Positions 14,681-22,680 of a stretch of 23,073 nucleotides of DNA are shown piece by piece (position 1 is the first letter of the stretch; each line of letters starts with the position of its first letter). The notes beneath the pieces are model-generated. The model did not search any database, was not told the DNA's origin, and saw only the letters and a program-made list of their open reading frames with translations. The DNA is taken from contig CAYVKB010000040.1 of assembly GCA_964451985.1 (NCBI GenBank), positions 1 to 23,073 of the forward strand, given 5' to 3'. Both the position numbers and the translations under genes were made by a program. Origin of the DNA: GBS-DC sp964451985 (GTDB lineage Bacteria > Armatimonadota > Fimbriimonadia > Fimbriimonadales > GBS-DC).

Positions 14681-15283
14681 ATGAGCGAATTCAAAAACCA
14701 ACTGATACCAATGGTGGTGGAGCAGACGGCACGAGGCGAGCGCGCCTACGATATCTATTCACGCCTGCTCAAAGACCGTATTGTGTTCGTGGGCACGCCT
14801 ATCAACGACGACATCGCGAACCTCGTCGTGGCGTCGCTGCTATTTTTGGAGAAAGAAGACCCCGATAAAGATATCGACATGTACATCAACTCGCCTGGCG
14901 GCGTGGTGAGCGCGGGCTTGGCGATTTACGACACTATGCAGATGATACGCCCCGACGTCGCCACGATTTGTATCGGGCAGGCGGCGAGCATGGGCGCAGT
15001 GCTGCTGGCAGGTGGCGCGGCGGGTAAACGCTACGCCCTGCCTCACGCACGCATCATGATTCATCAGGTGCACGCAGGCTTTCAGGGCACGGCACTCGAC
15101 ATCGAAATCCAAGCGCGCGAGGTGCTACGCTACAAAGACATCCTGAACAATATCCTGCACAAGCACACGGGGCAGCCCATCGAGCGCGTGGAACAGGACA
15201 CCGCCCGCGACTACTTCATGTCCGCGCAAGAGGCAAAGGAGTATGGAATAATCGATCATGTACTAGACCGCAGTGGTCGATAA
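14681..15283 (+). CDS. clpP: ATP-dependent Clp protease proteolytic subunit
   Basis: A 200-residue serine protease that assembles into a 14-subunit barrel and degrades proteins fed by ClpX or another Clp ATPase. The catalytic triad is in place: Ser103 in GQAASMGA, His128 in ARIMIHQ and Asp177 in TARDYF, with the same spacings as in the E. coli enzyme. The oxyanion-loop motif SPGGVVSAGLAIYDTM is at 71-86. The N-terminus MSEFKNQLIPMVVEQTARGERAYDIYSRLLKDRI is typical. AGGGAGGAG lies just before the ATG. It stands between tig and clpX, the standard order. Confidence 0.97.
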   Translation: MSEFKNQLIPMVVEQTARGERAYDIYSRLLKDRIVFVGTPINDDIANLVVASLLFLEKEDPDKDIDMYINSPGGVVSAGLAIYDTMQMIRPDVATICIGQAASMGAVLLAGGAAGKRYALPHARIMIHQVHAGFQGTALDIEIQAREVLRYKDILNNILHKHTGQPIERVEQDTARDYFMSAQEAKEYGIIDHVLDRSGR

Positions 15284-15298
15284 ATCAGGAGGTCATCT

Positions 15299-16561
15299 GT
15301 GGCACGAATGAACGATACACGCATGACAGATCGGTGTGTGCTGTGCGGAAAGTCGCGGGAGCAGGTGCGCAAACTGATTCTGGGAATGTACGGAGGCGTT
15401 TGCGCCGATTGTGTGAAGCTCGCGGGCGATATTCTGAAAACGGAACCGGGCGCACCTACGCCTGCCCATCACCCCATCGGCTCGGTGGACACCGTGCCGA
15501 AACCCAAAGATATCTATCGCGTACTGAACCAGTATGTGGTAGGTCAAGAACGCGCCAAGCGTGTGCTGTCGGTGGCGGTGTATAACCACTACAAGCGCGT
15601 GAAGGCGGGCGCAAATAGCGACGTCGAACTCCAAAAGAGCAATATCCTGCTGATTGGTCCCACAGGTAGCGGAAAAACCTTGCTGGCGCAGACCCTCGCG
15701 CGGGTTCTGAACGTACCGTTCGCTATCGCCGACGCCACAGCACTCACCGAAGCGGGTTACGTGGGCGAGGATGTGGAAAACATTCTGCTGCGCCTCATTC
15801 AAGCGGCGGACATGGACATCAAAGCCGCCGAGCGTGGAATCATCTATATCGACGAAATCGACAAAATCTCCCGCAAAGCCGATAACCCGTCCATCACGCG
15901 CGATGTGTCGGGCGAGGGCGTGCAGCAGGCACTACTCAAAATTCTGGAAGGCACAGTCGCAAATGTGCCCCCACAGGGCGGACGCAAGCATCCCCATCAG
16001 GAGTTTATCCAGATCGACACTTCCAACATCCTATTTATCTGTGGTGGCGCGTTCGACGGATTGGAGACAATCATCGAGCGACGCCTCACCAGCCAGTCCA
16101 TGGGCTTCCGCTCACACCCTGAAAGTAGGCGCAAGCGTCAGGCGGGCGACCTCCTGAAACACGTGATGCCCGAAGACCTGCTCAAGTTCGGACTGATTCC
16201 GGAGTTTATCGGGCGACTGCCTGTATTGGCAACCTTAGAGGCGCTGGATGAGGCAACGCTGACCCGCATCTTGGTGGAGCCGAAAAACGCCCTCGTGCGC
16301 CAGTACCAGAAGTTTTTCGAACTGGACGGCGTGGAACTGGTGGTGCAGGAAGGCGCACTCAAAGCCGTCGCCCGCGAGGCTATCCGGCGCGGCACGGGAG
16401 CACGCGCGCTCCGCGCCATCCTCGAAGAGGCGATGCTGAACGTGATGTACGAGGTTCCCTCAAACCCCAACATCAAACGCGTCGTCGTCACTGAAGAGAC
16501 TGTGACTGAGCGCAAAGACCCCGAGATTCTGACCCAAGAAGACATTCAGCGGGCGTCCTAA
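15299..16561 (+). CDS. clpX: ATP-dependent Clp protease ATP-binding subunit ClpX
   Basis: A 420-residue AAA+ unfoldase that recognises tagged substrates and threads them into ClpP. The N-terminal zinc-binding domain has Cys13, Cys16, Cys35 and Cys38. The AAA+ module has Walker A GPTGSGKT (120-127), pore loop GYVG (153-156), Walker B IIYIDEID (181-188), the GRKH loop (228-231) and the sensor-2 segment RRGTGARALR. The ClpP-docking tripeptide, usually (L/I/V)GF, reads MGF (268-270). A GTG start at 15299 was chosen because AGGAGG (15287-15292) is 6 nt upstream; an ATG three codons later is possible. It lies 15 nt after clpP. Confidence 0.97.
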   Translation: MARMNDTRMTDRCVLCGKSREQVRKLILGMYGGVCADCVKLAGDILKTEPGAPTPAHHPIGSVDTVPKPKDIYRVLNQYVVGQERAKRVLSVAVYNHYKRVKAGANSDVELQKSNILLIGPTGSGKTLLAQTLARVLNVPFAIADATALTEAGYVGEDVENILLRLIQAADMDIKAAERGIIYIDEIDKISRKADNPSITRDVSGEGVQQALLKILEGTVANVPPQGGRKHPHQEFIQIDTSNILFICGGAFDGLETIIERRLTSQSMGFRSHPESRRKRQAGDLLKHVMPEDLLKFGLIPEFIGRLPVLATLEALDEATLTRILVEPKNALVRQYQKFFELDGVELVVQEGALKAVAREAIRRGTGARALRAILEEAMLNVMYEVPSNPNIKRVVVTEETVTERKDPEILTQEDIQRAS

Positions 16562-16768
16562 CATCCTGTTCGGAGCGGATTGTACCATAACGGCTGCAAT
16601 CCGCCCCTGTACCTTAGCAGCATTCCTCACCGATAAAATCGTCCCAAAATTCGCAAGGCGCACCACCAATCAAGCTGCCTCAATCCTTATCGCACGCATT
16701 CGGACATCGGCTAAGCCACTGATTGCTCAAAGGGCTCTAAAGGACGCCGCACTCGATCGGATTCGATG
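16562..16768. other. Intergenic stretch after clpX with one hairpin
   Basis: The stretch holds an inverted repeat GCGGATTG (16575-16582) / CAATCCGC (16597-16604) with a 14-nt loop but no following T-run. It may mark the operon end through a factor-dependent route. No small gene or RNA is evident in the rest. Confidence 0.45.
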
Positions 16769-16774
16769 TATAAT
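16769..16774 (+). promoter_or_regulatory. -10 box (TATAAT) 6 nt before the subtilase start
   Basis: A perfect TATAAT followed by six bases and then ATG at 16781. Transcription would start at about the A of ATG, giving a leaderless mRNA. No Shine-Dalgarno sequence is present. Confidence 0.55.
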
Positions 16775-16780
16775 AGTCCT

Positions 16781-18439
16781 ATGAAACGCATCGTTTTGGT
16801 CGCACTTGCGATCTGTTTTGGGCAGGCTATGGCGCAGCAAGGGCTGCGCGGCACGATAGAGACGCCTGAGCAGGACTATGCACCAGGTCAAATTCTGGTA
16901 AAGTTTCGTGAAGGGATAACACCTCTGCAACGCATGTGGGCGCGTCAGGTAGCTGGCGCGCAGCTCATCCGACGCGGGGAATATTTAGACTACGAACTGT
17001 GGCAGTTCAACCCCTACGCCAATATGCGAACAGTGGCGGCGCAGCTGCAACAGTCGGGCTGGTTTGAGGCTGCCGAACCGAACTGGCGCATCCACCTTGC
17101 CAACGGTTGGACACCTAATGATCCGCTCTATGTTAACCAGCCCGCCAAGCCCTTCATCAACGCCCCCCAAGCCTGGGCGCTGTGGCGCGGTGATGACCGG
17201 TTCATTATGGCGATTCTGGATACGGGCGCTCGGTTAAACCACTTAGACCTGCAAGCACGCCTGTTGCCCGGCTACGACTTCGGCGGCGATGCCTCTGGCG
17301 TGCGTGACAACGACCCAAGCGACCCTCATGGACATGGCACTTATGTGACGGGTATCGCAGGTGCCCTCACCAACAACAGCCTCGGCGTGGCGGCAGTTGC
17401 GCCGAACGGTAAAATCCTGCCCGTAAAAGTGTTTCGGGACAGCTTACAAGGCTTCTTAAGCGATATTATTGATGGGCTAAACTACGCCGTTGCTCAGGGA
17501 GCGCACTCGATTAATCTAAGTCTTGGCGGCGGCTCTTGGGGCAGTTTCGCCAGCGTCCTTGACAACGTCTGGAACGCAGGCGTTGTGATTGTCGCAGCAG
17601 CAGGCAACAATAACAACAGCAACCCTTTCTACCCTGCCTGGTATCCCGTATGTATTGCCGTCGCTGCGTGTAATCTGGATGGTACAAAGTCAGCACCATC
17701 AAACTTCAATAGTTCTCAAAATCAGTGGGTCGATGTTGCTGCGCCCAGCGGGGATGTGTATTCCACTACGCGCAGTGGCGTGAATACCTACGGGCGTGAT
17801 CAGAATGGTTGGACATCTTACGCCGCGCCTTTTGTAACGGCGCAAGCGGCGATGCTCTACGCGCTGGTCGCCGACGGACCGAACGACCGTTCCGTTGCGC
17901 GGGCGCAGGCGGTACGCGAACTGATTGAGACCACAGCGCGCCCTGTGAGCTATGTCACCTGGGGTATTATCGACCTGCAAGCCTCTGTTGAAAAGGCTCT
18001 CACGGTGCCTGTGCGCGGGCGTGTGCAGATTCAGGGTTACAGTGGCAGCTACAACGGGCGCACGGTAGAGGTCGTGTTGCGTCCTCAGGGTGGGGGTAGC
18101 TCCCTCGCAACCCAGACTGGAACGCTGAACGCTGCAGGCGACTTCAACGTGAGCTTCTATAACTATCTGGGCTACTACGACCTCGCCATTCGCGCACAGG
18201 GCACCCTCCTCAAGCGCGTGCCTAACGCCCGCATGCGCTACCCGGGTGTCAGCAACCTAAACCTAACGCTTATTCCGGGCGATGTGAACGGTGATAATGT
18301 CATCGACGATGCCGACCTGCTGCAAATCCTGTTCAGCTTCGGGCAGAATAACGCCTCGTCAGACCTGAACGGCGACGGCATTATCGACGACGCCGATTTA
18401 CTCACCGTTCTGTTCAACTTCGGTCGTCAAGGCGAATAG
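16781..18439 (+). CDS. Secreted subtilisin-like (S8) protease with C-terminal dockerin
   Basis: A 552-residue extracellular serine protease. In order: signal peptide (1-18, ending QAMA), a fervidolysin-type propeptide-like segment (APGQILVKFREG through AEPNWRIHLA, about 34-107), the S8 catalytic domain (about 120-405), a beta-sandwich region (410-498) and a dockerin-type pair of calcium-loop repeats (GDVNGDNVIDDADLLQILFSFG at 500-521; DLNGDGIIDDADLLTVLFNFG at 528-548). Triad residues are Asp147 (AILDTGA), His185 (HGHGTYVTG) and Ser346, with oxyanion Asn276 (AAAGNN). The serine motif reads WTSYAAPFV instead of GTSMAAPHV, so the Gly before Thr-Ser is a Trp. The dockerin suggests attachment to a cohesin partner, but none is visible. 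An ATG five codons upstream overlaps the -10 box and is unlikely. Confidence 0.9.
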   Translation: MKRIVLVALAICFGQAMAQQGLRGTIETPEQDYAPGQILVKFREGITPLQRMWARQVAGAQLIRRGEYLDYELWQFNPYANMRTVAAQLQQSGWFEAAEPNWRIHLANGWTPNDPLYVNQPAKPFINAPQAWALWRGDDRFIMAILDTGARLNHLDLQARLLPGYDFGGDASGVRDNDPSDPHGHGTYVTGIAGALTNNSLGVAAVAPNGKILPVKVFRDSLQGFLSDIIDGLNYAVAQGAHSINLSLGGGSWGSFASVLDNVWNAGVVIVAAAGNNNNSNPFYPAWYPVCIAVAACNLDGTKSAPSNFNSSQNQWVDVAAPSGDVYSTTRSGVNTYGRDQNGWTSYAAPFVTAQAAMLYALVADGPNDRSVARAQAVRELIETTARPVSYVTWGIIDLQASVEKALTVPVRGRVQIQGYSGSYNGRTVEVVLRPQGGGSSLATQTGTLNAAGDFNVSFYNYLGYYDLAIRAQGTLLKRVPNARMRYPGVSNLNLTLIPGDVNGDNVIDDADLLQILFSFGQNNASSDLNGDGIIDDADLLTVLFNFGRQGE

Positions 18440-18440
18440 T

Positions 18441-18464
18441 GGCTTGGACGTTCCTGTCCAAGCC
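18441..18464 (+). terminator. Hairpin directly after the subtilase stop
   Basis: GGCTTGGAC and GTCCAAGCC form a perfect 9-bp stem around a 6-nt loop, starting 2 nt after the stop codon. There is no T-run, so it may be a terminator aided by the further hairpins that follow, or a repeat element. Confidence 0.5.
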
Positions 18465-18520
18465 CACTGATACCGTAGCACAGACAGTCTTGTCCGTGCG
18501 GTAAGAGTTTCGTGAAGTGC

Positions 18521-18557
18521 GTAGCACGGACACGACTAATCGTGCTACAATTTTTCT
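18521..18557 (+). terminator. Terminator-like hairpin whose end overlaps the yraN -10 box
   Basis: GTAGCACG (18521-18528) pairs with CGTGCTAC (18541-18548) and is followed by AATTTTTCT. The last bases of the right arm plus AAT form TACAAT (18546-18551), 6 nt before the yraN ATG. One sequence could end the upstream transcript and start the next. Confidence 0.55.
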
Positions 18558-18929
18558 ATGAAGCGCACGCAGTTGGCTCGTGTTGGGGAGGAGCAGGCAG
18601 CGCAACATCTGCAGGCACAGGGTTATACGCTGCTCACACGAAACTGGCGCAAACGCGAGGGCGAGTTGGACATCATAGCGATGGACGGCGACGCGCTGGT
18701 GTTTGTAGAGGTCAAAACCCGCCGCACACTCGCCTACGGCGCAGCGGAAGAGAGCATCGATGCTCGCAAGCAGGCCCAACTCACACGCCTCGCACAACGG
18801 TTTATCGCGGAGCATCCGAACCTGCGCTTCCGCGAGTGCCGATTCGACGTGACGGTGGTGGATATGACTGTACTGCCCGTACAGGTGCGCCTTTATAAAA
18901 ACGCCTTCGATGCGCCCGAAACTGAATAG
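18558..18929 (+). CDS. yraN: UPF0102 (YraN) family nuclease-like protein
   Basis: A 123-residue protein of the YraN family, which has a restriction-endonuclease-like fold and a poorly known role, presumed in DNA processing. It shows GEEQAAQHLQAQGY (10-23), RNWRKREGELDIIA with the conserved Glu36/Asp38, VFVEVKTR with Glu51 and Lys53, and AAEESIDARKQAQLTRLAQRF. The conserved acidic and lysine residues are the expected metal-binding active site. It appears leaderless. The gene lies 21 bp before hemW on the same strand; the more usual neighbour is rnhB or rplS. Confidence 0.9.
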   Translation: MKRTQLARVGEEQAAQHLQAQGYTLLTRNWRKREGELDIIAMDGDALVFVEVKTRRTLAYGAAEESIDARKQAQLTRLAQRFIAEHPNLRFRECRFDVTVVDMTVLPVQVRLYKNAFDAPETE

Positions 18930-18938
18930 CGTAAGGGG

Positions 18939-18944
18939 TATCCT
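18939..18944 (+). promoter_or_regulatory. -10-like box (TATCCT) 6 nt before the hemW GTG
   Basis: The hexamer lies at the same distance from the start codon as in the subtilase and yraN genes. The only purine-rich stretch, AAGGGG, is 12 nt upstream of GTG, too far for normal initiation. Confidence 0.35.
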
Positions 18945-18950
18945 TAAACT

Positions 18951-20081
18951 GTGCAGCAAGGTATCTATATTCACATTCCATTCTGCCATCGCAAGTGCGG
19001 CTACTGCGATTTCAACAGCTACGCTGGGATGGATGCGCTCGTGGAGCCGTTCACAGAGGCGTTGCACCGAGAAATCGAGCAGTCACCCTACGCGGGGGAA
19101 CGGTTCGACACGATCTTTTTGGGTGGGGGCACGCCTACGTACTTATCGGGCGATGCACTGGCGGGGATTCTGGAACACCTTGCGCGCCGTTTTGCGATTA
19201 AGCCTGACGCCGAAATCACCTGCGAAGCAAATCCAGGCAGTGTGACGCTCCAACAACTGCTGACCTTGCGCCGCGCGGGGTTCAATCGTCTCAGCTTCGG
19301 AGTGCAGTCGTTCGACGCTGACGAGCTGCAGCGGATGGATCGCATGCACTCGCCCGACGATGTAATACAAGGCGTGGTTTGGGCGCGAGAGGCGGGCTTC
19401 ACGAACCTGAACTTAGACCTCATCTACGCCCTGCCAAAGCAAACGTTGGCGCGGTGGGAGTCGAATCTGCAGCAAGCAATCGCCCTGCAGCCCGAACACC
19501 TTTCGCTCTACGCGCTGATGCTGGAGCCGAACACGCGCTTCTATCACCTCTATCAGAAGGGTAAACTCCGCCTACCTGACGACGAGACGCAGGTCGCTAT
19601 GTTCCGCTGCACACAGCAGCTCACGGCGCAAGCAGGCTACAGGCAGTACGAAATCTCCAACTACGCACGGGAAGGTTACGAGTGTCAGCACAACCTAATC
19701 TACTGGCGCAACGAACCGTATTTGGGCTTCGGACCAGGCGCAGTCTCGTACATGGAGGGCAAGCGCTGGACAAACATCAAGCATCCACGCGAATACATTC
19801 GGCGCGTGAAGGCAGGTGAGTCGCTGGAGCTGGAGTGGGAACGGCTCACGGGCTGGGATACGGTCGCCGAGACGCTGATGCTGAGCCTTCGCATACGCAG
19901 CGGCGTTAACCTAATAGATTTAGAAAAGCGGTTCAGCCTACCCGCACGCGAACATTACGCGGAGACTATTGATTTACTCACTCGCCGTGGCTGGCTGGAG
20001 CGCGAGGGCAACACGATTCGCCTCACAGAGGAGGGCTTGCTCTGGCACAGTGAGGTTGCGCTCGCCTTCTTCGAGAAGTAA
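18951..20081 (+). CDS. hemW: HemW, radical SAM heme chaperone (HemN-like)
   Basis: A 376-residue cytoplasmic radical SAM protein. HemW binds heme and a 4Fe-4S cluster and is thought to deliver heme to respiratory proteins. The N-terminus GIYIHIPFCHRKCGYCDFNSYAG carries the CxxxCxxC cluster motif (Cys12, Cys16, Cys19). GGGTPTYL (SAM-binding), EANPGSV, RLSFGVQSF and NLDLIYALPKQT follow, and HNLIYWRNEPYLGFGPGAVSY lies near residue 245. The C-terminal winged-helix-like part ends with IRLTEEGLLWHSEVALAFF. The lack of the extra N-terminal region and fourth Cys of HemN favours HemW over coproporphyrinogen dehydrogenase. The start codon is GTG; no better in-frame start fits. Confidence 0.92.
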   Translation: MQQGIYIHIPFCHRKCGYCDFNSYAGMDALVEPFTEALHREIEQSPYAGERFDTIFLGGGTPTYLSGDALAGILEHLARRFAIKPDAEITCEANPGSVTLQQLLTLRRAGFNRLSFGVQSFDADELQRMDRMHSPDDVIQGVVWAREAGFTNLNLDLIYALPKQTLARWESNLQQAIALQPEHLSLYALMLEPNTRFYHLYQKGKLRLPDDETQVAMFRCTQQLTAQAGYRQYEISNYAREGYECQHNLIYWRNEPYLGFGPGAVSYMEGKRWTNIKHPREYIRRVKAGESLELEWERLTGWDTVAETLMLSLRIRSGVNLIDLEKRFSLPAREHYAETIDLLTRRGWLEREGNTIRLTEEGLLWHSEVALAFFEK

Positions 20082-20083
20082 GG

Positions 20084-20089
20084 TATACT
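20084..20089 (+). promoter_or_regulatory. -10 box (TATACT) after hemW
   Basis: TATACT lies 22 nt before the ATG at 20112, with a GAGGGGGA ribosome site between. It would give the small membrane protein its own promoter. The -35 region is unclear. Confidence 0.4.
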
Positions 20090-20111
20090 CTAAATACTGA
20101 GGGGGATACAA

Positions 20112-20438
20112 ATGCAACAATCGACGAACAGCACGGCAGTTGCAAGTCTGGTGCTGGGCATTATTGCATTGTTTCTGCTACTGTCGGCGGGATGTTGGTG
20201 GGTATTATGCCTGCCGTTGCCGTTGGTGCTCGGCATCCTCGCATGGATACTAGGCAAGAACGCCATCAGCCAAATCGACGCAGGGATAGGCAACCCAAGC
20301 GACCGTGGCATGGCGACTGCGGGCTACGTGATGGGCGTTATCTCGGTTGTGCTGTCCGTGCTGGCGATGTGCTGCTGGGGCGGCGTGCTGAGCGGTACGC
20401 TCAGCACGAGCACACTGCCTTGGTGGTGGAGTTTCTGA
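20112..20438 (+). CDS. Small DUF4190-type membrane protein
   Basis: A 108-residue protein with two hydrophobic regions: about 8-48 (VASLVLGIIALFLLLSAGCWWVLCLPLPLVLGILAWILG) and 70-95 (AGYVMGVISVVLSVLAMCCWGG). Between them lies GKNAISQIDAGIGNPSDRGMATAGYVMG. The pattern LVLGIIAL...LAWILGKNAI...G.A.AGYVMG is characteristic of DUF4190 proteins, whose role is unknown. GAGGGGGA precedes the ATG. It is followed after 41 bp by the glycoside hydrolase-like gene. Confidence 0.75.
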   Translation: MQQSTNSTAVASLVLGIIALFLLLSAGCWWVLCLPLPLVLGILAWILGKNAISQIDAGIGNPSDRGMATAGYVMGVISVVLSVLAMCCWGGVLSGTLSTSTLPWWWSF

Positions 20439-20479
20439 AACCGCGCAAGCAGGAACTCGTCGTCGCACGCCGAACCTAA

Positions 20480-21613
20480 GTGCCGATGCATGCATTAGCC
20501 CGACATCGGTTGCCCGAAGAGACGCGCGCCCTGTGGGTCGTGCGCACCTCGATGGTCTCGCCGCGTTCGATTGAGCGTGCTGTGCGCTTGGCGACACGCT
20601 ACGGCTACAACGCGCTGTTTGTGCAGGTGCGCGGGCGCGGCGACGCCTACTATCGTTCCAGTTATGAACCCCGCGCCGAGACGTTGGCAAGCCAGCCAGC
20701 CGATTTCGACCCGCTGAGCTACCTCATTGAGTGCGCCGACGGTACGGGGCTACAGGTGCATGCGTGGCTGAATGTGTTCTATGTGTGGAGCCAGCCGCAA
20801 CTACCGCGCAGCCGTCGGCATGTGGTGAACCGCAGCCCGCACTGGATTGCCCGGGACATAAATAACCGCTACCAGATGACCACTGCGGGCAAAGTGGAAG
20901 GCGTGTACCTGTGTCCCAGCAACCCGAATGTGCGAGCGCACACGCTGAAAGTGTTCGCGGAGGTCGCTCAGCGCTATCCGCAGCTGGACGGGCTGCACCT
21001 GGACTATGTGCGCTATCCTTACGAGGGCTACTGCTATTGCGCTGGCTGTCGGGCGCGGTTTCGAAACGCAATGGCTGAGCGTGTCTCAGCCTCGCGCCGA
21101 GCCGAGTTAGACCGCCTTGCTGCAGGGCGCAACCCGCTCGCGTGGATACAAGCCCTCCCCGCCGAATGGAGCGACTGGCGACGCGAGCAGGTGAGCGCGT
21201 TCGTGCAGGCGTTCAGCCAGCAATCGCGGCGCATTAACCCGAACCTGATTCTCTCGGCGGCGGTGTGGCCCGTACCCGAGCTATCCGCGAAACACAAACT
21301 GCAGGATTGGCTGAACTGGCTGCGCCGCGACTGGCTGGATACCGTGCTGCCGATGGCATATGACAAAGACACTGCCGTCGTACAACGCCAGTCCGCGCGC
21401 GTGGTGGAGCAAGCGGATGGACGCCCTGTGATTGTGGGCGTGGGCGCGTGGCAAGTATCACCCGACAGCGCAGTGAACAAAATCCGGGCAATCCGCCGCA
21501 ACGGCGCAAGCGGATTTTGCCTGTTCTCCTATGACGCCATCACTCAAAACGGCGCAAGCGAGACCTACCTGCGTAAAGTTGAGCGCGAGGTGCTTCCCAA
21601 CCCTTTCGGCTAA
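20480..21613 (+). CDS. GHL10-type glycoside hydrolase-like protein
   Basis: A 377-residue TIM-barrel protein of the GHL10 (YngK-like, DUF187) group. Motifs in order: TRALWVVRTSMVSPRSIERAV (16-35), YNALFVQVRGRGDAYYRSSYEPRA (43-66), HAWLNVFYVW (94-103), LDGLHLDYVRYPYEG (169-183) with the conserved Asp175, LDTVLPMAYDKD and GFCLFSYDAI. This group is predicted to cleave sugar polymers; the substrate is unknown. Cys185, Cys187 and Cys190 form a small cluster (YCYCAGC). There is no signal peptide, which is unusual for the group and may mean a cytoplasmic enzyme. The start is uncertain between GTG at 20480 and ATG at 20486; a stop codon sits directly before 20480. The serine hydrolase gene follows after 17 bp, so the two probably form an operon. 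Confidence 0.8.
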   Translation: MPMHALARHRLPEETRALWVVRTSMVSPRSIERAVRLATRYGYNALFVQVRGRGDAYYRSSYEPRAETLASQPADFDPLSYLIECADGTGLQVHAWLNVFYVWSQPQLPRSRRHVVNRSPHWIARDINNRYQMTTAGKVEGVYLCPSNPNVRAHTLKVFAEVAQRYPQLDGLHLDYVRYPYEGYCYCAGCRARFRNAMAERVSASRRAELDRLAAGRNPLAWIQALPAEWSDWRREQVSAFVQAFSQQSRRINPNLILSAAVWPVPELSAKHKLQDWLNWLRRDWLDTVLPMAYDKDTAVVQRQSARVVEQADGRPVIVGVGAWQVSPDSAVNKIRAIRRNGASGFCLFSYDAITQNGASETYLRKVEREVLPNPFG

Positions 21614-21630
21614 ACGGAGCGGAGAAAACC

Positions 21631-22680
21631 ATGCCCAGCGTAGAGAGCGTGATTCAAGAGGCGATTGAACAGAAGATATTCCCCAGCGCGGTATGCGCCG
21701 TGTTGTTGGGCGGGCGCGTGCGGTATCAGGGGGCGTTCGGCAAGCCTGACCCCGAATCCGACACCCAGGTTAGCCCCACTACGATTTACGACCTCGCGTC
21801 GCTCACCAAACCCATCAGCACCAGCACGCTCGCCCTGATTGCGCTGGAAGAGGGCAAACTGACGCTGGAGACGCCCGTCACGCGCTTCTTCCCCGACACG
21901 AAGCATCTGGAGGGGGTGCAAGTGAAACACCTACTTACGCACACAGCGGGGCTGCCTGCATGGCGTGCACTGTATAAAGACGCCGACTCGCGCGAGGCAG
22001 TGTTGCAAGCTGCGCTCAATGTCCCGCGCACGCGCCCGCCCGCGCATGGCTACACCTACAGCGACCTTGGCTATATCCTGATGGGCGCAATTCTGGAGCG
22101 TGTGTATGAACAGTCGCAAGCCGAGCTGTTCAAGACCAAAATTGCCGAGCCGCTGGGTATGCAGTCCACCGCTTACTGCCCACCTGCCGAGTGGCGCGAG
22201 CGCATCGCCCCCACAGGGCACTCTGAGAGCCGTCCCAACAAGACCATTCGCGGCGAGGTACACGACGAGAACGCCTACGCGATGGGGGGCGTTGCGGGGC
22301 ATGCAGGGCTGTTCAGCACGCTGGAAGACCTGATTCGCCACGCGCGAATGGTGTTAAGCGGTGGGCGTCCGATACTTTCGTACTACTCCATTCAGTTGCT
22401 GCTGACTCCGCAGGCGCAGGTCGCGAACCAACCGTCCAGCATGCATACGATTGGGCTGTTTGCGCATCCGAACCCGCTGCTACCACGCGGCGACCTGTTC
22501 CCCTCACGCTGCGTGGGGCATTCGGGTTTCACGGGCACGGTGCTGCTGTTCGACCCACAGGTGGAGATGGCGGTGATCCTACTCACGAACCATGTCTACT
22601 ACTCGCGCGAGAAGGATGCATACCTGGACTACAGGCGGCGCATTCTGAACACACTGGCGGCGCAGGTGGGCGAGGTTTAG
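21631..22680 (+). CDS. Beta-lactamase-fold serine hydrolase
   Basis: A 349-residue protein of the class C beta-lactamase/esterase family. The SxxK motif is SLTK (Ser57-Lys60), the second motif reads YSD (143-145) where YxN is usual, and HSG (297-299) fills the KTG position. AMGGVAGHAGLFST (217-230) and the surrounding pattern match the serine-hydrolase members that act as esterases or peptidases rather than antibiotic-resistance enzymes. There is no signal peptide. GGAGCGGAG precedes the ATG. Its position behind the GHL10-like gene suggests joint use on a wall or glycan-derived compound, which is inference. Confidence 0.85.
   Translation: MPSVESVIQEAIEQKIFPSAVCAVLLGGRVRYQGAFGKPDPESDTQVSPTTIYDLASLTKPISTSTLALIALEEGKLTLETPVTRFFPDTKHLEGVQVKHLLTHTAGLPAWRALYKDADSREAVLQAALNVPRTRPPAHGYTYSDLGYILMGAILERVYEQSQAELFKTKIAEPLGMQSTAYCPPAEWRERIAPTGHSESRPNKTIRGEVHDENAYAMGGVAGHAGLFSTLEDLIRHARMVLSGGRPILSYYSIQLLLTPQAQVANQPSSMHTIGLFAHPNPLLPRGDLFPSRCVGHSGFTGTVLLFDPQVEMAVILLTNHVYYSREKDAYLDYRRRILNTLAAQVGEV

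Noticed and set aside
16575..16604. Hairpin after clpX as an intrinsic terminator
   Set aside because: The stem is good, but no T-run follows on the plus strand, so it was reported only as a hairpin.
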